From: an uncultured Clostridia bacterium
GTDB lineage: Bacteria > Bacillota > Clostridia > Christensenellales > UBA3700
NCBI GenBank assembly: GCA_947176975.1
Contig: CAMWSW010000038.1
Location: 1-8,400, forward strand
Direction of reading: 5' to 3'
Length of the DNA: 8,400 nucleotides
Position 1 is the stretch's first letter. Every line of letters begins with the position of its first letter. Shown here in pieces: positions 6,984 through 8,400 of the stretch. Position numbers and translations under genes: made by a program. The notes under the pieces are model-generated. The model had not been told where the DNA came from, searched no databases, and saw nothing but the letters and a program-made list of their open reading frames with translations.

Positions 6984-7928
6984 CTAAATCAACAGAGCCA
7001 TTAGCGGCAACGTCACGATTGACGAGAGCGTACCGAGCAAAACCATATTCGCCGCTATGTCCTGTCCTTCGCCGAGTATCTCCGCATAGTTCTGCACGAC
7101 CGCCGCGATAGGACACGAACACATTACGAACATACACCATTTGAGTTCATCGTCTACTCTCAAGAGCGTGAGCAACCCGAGTACGCAAAGCGGAAATACA
7201 ATTTGATTGATTGCCAAGGCAAAGTATTGCATCCAATTATTGAAGAGGTTTTTGAACTTTATCGTCGCAAGACGCATACCCATGACGAGCATACAAAGCG
7301 GCGTCGTCATTTTGCCGAGCACGTCTATCATTTTGCCTATCTGTTCCATGAGCTGACCATTCTCCGCGCCAATCTTGAAGCCCGTGAAGAAAAACGGCAA
7401 CGACACGGCAATGGACAATGTAGCTGGATTGATAAGTATCTTCTTTATGCTTATATACTTCCTGTCCCTTGTGATTATCGTCGATACCAACGTCCAACCG
7501 AGCAAACTCATTGATAGAAAATACATCATAGAGTACACTGCTACGTTTGGCGAGTTTGGAAAGATAGCTTCGAGAAGCGGTACTCCCAAGAAAGAACAAT
7601 TGGACAAAGTCGTTGCAATCGTAGTAATACGGTAGCGTACGTCGCCCATCTTCTTGCGAAATATCAGATAGAACGCTCCTATGAATATCAACTGCACGAG
7701 GGTGATTATACCCAAAAAGATAAGCAGGTTTACGCCAAGTTCTTTGGAAAAGTCTGCTTTGTTGAAAGAATAAAGCGTCAACGCCGGCTGACAAACGAAC
7801 ATCAATAGCTTTGAAAAGGAAGATATATGGTCGGGCTTTACGGCTTTGACTTTAATCAATATAAAGCCGGGAATAGCGTATGCCAGCATTATTCCCACCA
7901 TTATCAAAGTTATTTTAAACTCTGCCAT
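6984..7928 (-). CDS. AEC (auxin efflux carrier) family transporter
   Basis: A 314-residue integral membrane protein with about ten hydrophobic segments (roughly residues 5-27, 37-56, 65-92, 100-125, 128-152, 164-185, 200-220, 232-256, 262-285, 290-314) in two five-helix halves. Family-like features are the NCSFLGVPLLEAIF segment in helix 4, an N-P in helix 6 (LINPATLSIA), TTPLCMLVMGMRLA in helix 7 and a small-residue-rich last helix. Bacterial members export or import small carboxylates and related compounds; the substrate cannot be read from sequence. The start is supported by AAGGAG six bases upstream. It lies 82 bp downstream of the XRE regulator gene and just upstream of the cys operon promoter, with no terminator of its own before that promoter. 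A link to cysteine metabolism is possible but rests only on position. Confidence 0.88.
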   Translation of the reverse strand: MAEFKITLIMVGIMLAYAIPGFILIKVKAVKPDHISSFSKLLMFVCQPALTLYSFNKADFSKELGVNLLIFLGIITLVQLIFIGAFYLIFRKKMGDVRYRITTIATTLSNCSFLGVPLLEAIFPNSPNVAVYSMMYFLSMSLLGWTLVSTIITRDRKYISIKKILINPATLSIAVSLPFFFTGFKIGAENGQLMEQIGKMIDVLGKMTTPLCMLVMGMRLATIKFKNLFNNWMQYFALAINQIVFPLCVLGLLTLLRVDDELKWCMFVMCSCPIAAVVQNYAEILGEGQDIAANMVLLGTLSSIVTLPLMALLI

Positions 7929-7987
7929 TCTGCTCTCCTTCTCCGTTTATCCAATCGACGCCGTTATATAATCCCGTCGCGTACAAA

Positions 7988-8014
7988 TTTATACTTTTTG
8001 ACGCAAATTGTCAA
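7988..8014 (-). promoter_or_regulatory. Putative promoter and dyad operator of the transporter gene
   Basis: TTGACA (8014-8009) overlaps the stop codon of the XRE gene; TATAAA (7993-7988) follows after 15 bp, a short spacer. The predicted start is near 7981, giving a leader of about 50 bases. A dyad TTGAC-7-GTCAA (7998-8014) covers the -35 box and spacer and could be a repressor site. Binding by the neighbouring XRE protein is a guess from position. Confidence 0.45.
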
Positions 8015-8334
8015 TCAAATGCTTTTATTTGTTTCAACAATTCTTTTATCAATCTGCGTTGATAATTGGTGAGGTTGTCAATGAGCGCAATACACTCCTC
8101 TACGTCTTTATCCATCTTGCCGTCACCTTCTTTTTCGTGAGATATTCCCAATATGAAATCCGACGACACGCCGTAATACTTGCTCAACGCTATCAATGCG
8201 TCCGCAGTCGGTTTGGTCGTTCCGCTCTCCCATTGAGATATCGTCGCTTGACCTATAGATAGGTCTTCGGATAGTTTCTTTTGCGTTATTCCCGCGTCTA
8301 ATCTCAATCTTTTTATTATTGTCTGCATTTCCAT
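8011..8334 (-). CDS. XRE-family (Cro/CI-type) transcriptional regulator
   Basis: A 107-residue DNA-binding protein. Residues about 6-62 are a five-helix HTH_3 domain: TQKKLSEDLSIGQATISQWE (18-37) is the helix-turn-helix with recognition helix near 28-36, followed by the typical GTTKPTADALIALSKYYGVSSDFILG. A charged, Gly-containing linker (about 65-74) leads to an amphipathic helical tail (about 76-105, ECIALIDNL...IKELLKQIKAF), likely for dimerisation. There is no sensor or peptidase domain, so any inducer is unknown. The gene ends 82 bp before the transporter, with the transporter's putative -35 box on its stop codon, suggesting a regulator-target pair. The ATG at 8334 has no ribosome site; a promoter directly upstream suggests a leaderless message. 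The next in-frame ATG, 8328, is no better. Confidence 0.9.
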   Translation of the reverse strand: MEMQTIIKRLRLDAGITQKKLSEDLSIGQATISQWESGTTKPTADALIALSKYYGVSSDFILGISHEKEGDGKMDKDVEECIALIDNLTNYQRRLIKELLKQIKAFD

Positions 8335-8340
8335 ATCTGT

Positions 8341-8368
8341 ATTTTAGCATGGTTTTAAATATTTGAAA
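8341..8368 (-). promoter_or_regulatory. Putative extended -10 promoter of the XRE gene
   Basis: TGCTAAAAT (8349-8341) is an extended -10 element; TTTCAA (8368-8363) is a weak -35 with 16-bp spacing. Only six bases separate the -10 box from ATG 8334, so transcription would begin at or next to the start codon. Just upstream a small dyad AGCGA-6-TCGCT (8369-8384) could be an operator half or the weak terminator of an unseen upstream gene. Nothing else is recognisable to the right edge. Confidence 0.5.
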
Positions 8369-8400
8369 AGCGATTTTATTCGCTAATTTTATCGTATATA

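Noticed and set aside
7237..7794. Minus-strand open frame of 185 codons inside the transporter gene
   Set aside because: Alternative frame of the AEC transporter; its translation is rich in Arg, His and Tyr without hydrophobic segments, and the overlapping frame carries the clear membrane protein.

Overview
The window reads as a piece of a low-to-moderate GC Firmicutes (Clostridia-like) chromosome, probably a host- or gut-associated lineage. The evidence is a Cys-type T-box leader, consensus sigma-A promoter hexamers, AGGAG-type ribosome binding sites, the cysE-cysS gene order of Gram-positive bacteria, and a very large repeat-built surface protein with a C-terminal membrane segment. All five genes that I can support lie on the minus strand, so the region reads from right to left. 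The long plus-strand frames are shadows.

Right edge to 6984: a small XRE-family regulator (8334-8011) whose best promoter puts the transcript start on its ATG, then an AEC-type ten-helix transporter (7928-6984) with its own putative promoter. That promoter overlaps the end of the regulator gene and carries a small dyad that could be an operator.

6957 to 4200: a cysteine supply and charging operon. A consensus promoter (TTGACA, 18 bp, TATAAT) drives a T-box leader whose specifier codon is UGC and whose tRNA-tail-binding bulge is UGGA, both matching tRNA-Cys. Next come cysE (serine acetyltransferase, first committed step of cysteine synthesis) and cysS (cysteinyl-tRNA synthetase), and a hairpin-plus-U-tract terminator. 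Uncharged tRNA-Cys should therefore raise both cysteine synthesis and use. A dispersed palindromic repeat occurs three times around this operon: two inverted copies between the T-box terminator and cysE, and one copy after cysS.

4199 to 1: an AT-rich regulatory stretch holding a 28-bp near-perfect inverted repeat (27/28) with a 69-bp spacer and three regularly spaced GTATAC/AAGTATA palindromes. It precedes a gene for a secreted, membrane-anchored protein of at least 1330 residues that runs off the left edge. That protein has a signal peptide, an N-terminal domain resembling DUF6273-type domains, about nine immunoglobulin/MBG-like beta modules, a Pro/Asp/Asn/Gly-rich stalk and a hydrophobic tail.

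I see no CRISPR array, tRNA, rRNA, transposase or phage gene. No clearly new multi-gene system is visible. The least explained items are the inverted-repeat/palindrome cluster upstream of the surface gene, the surface protein itself, and the repeat pair inserted in the cysE leader.
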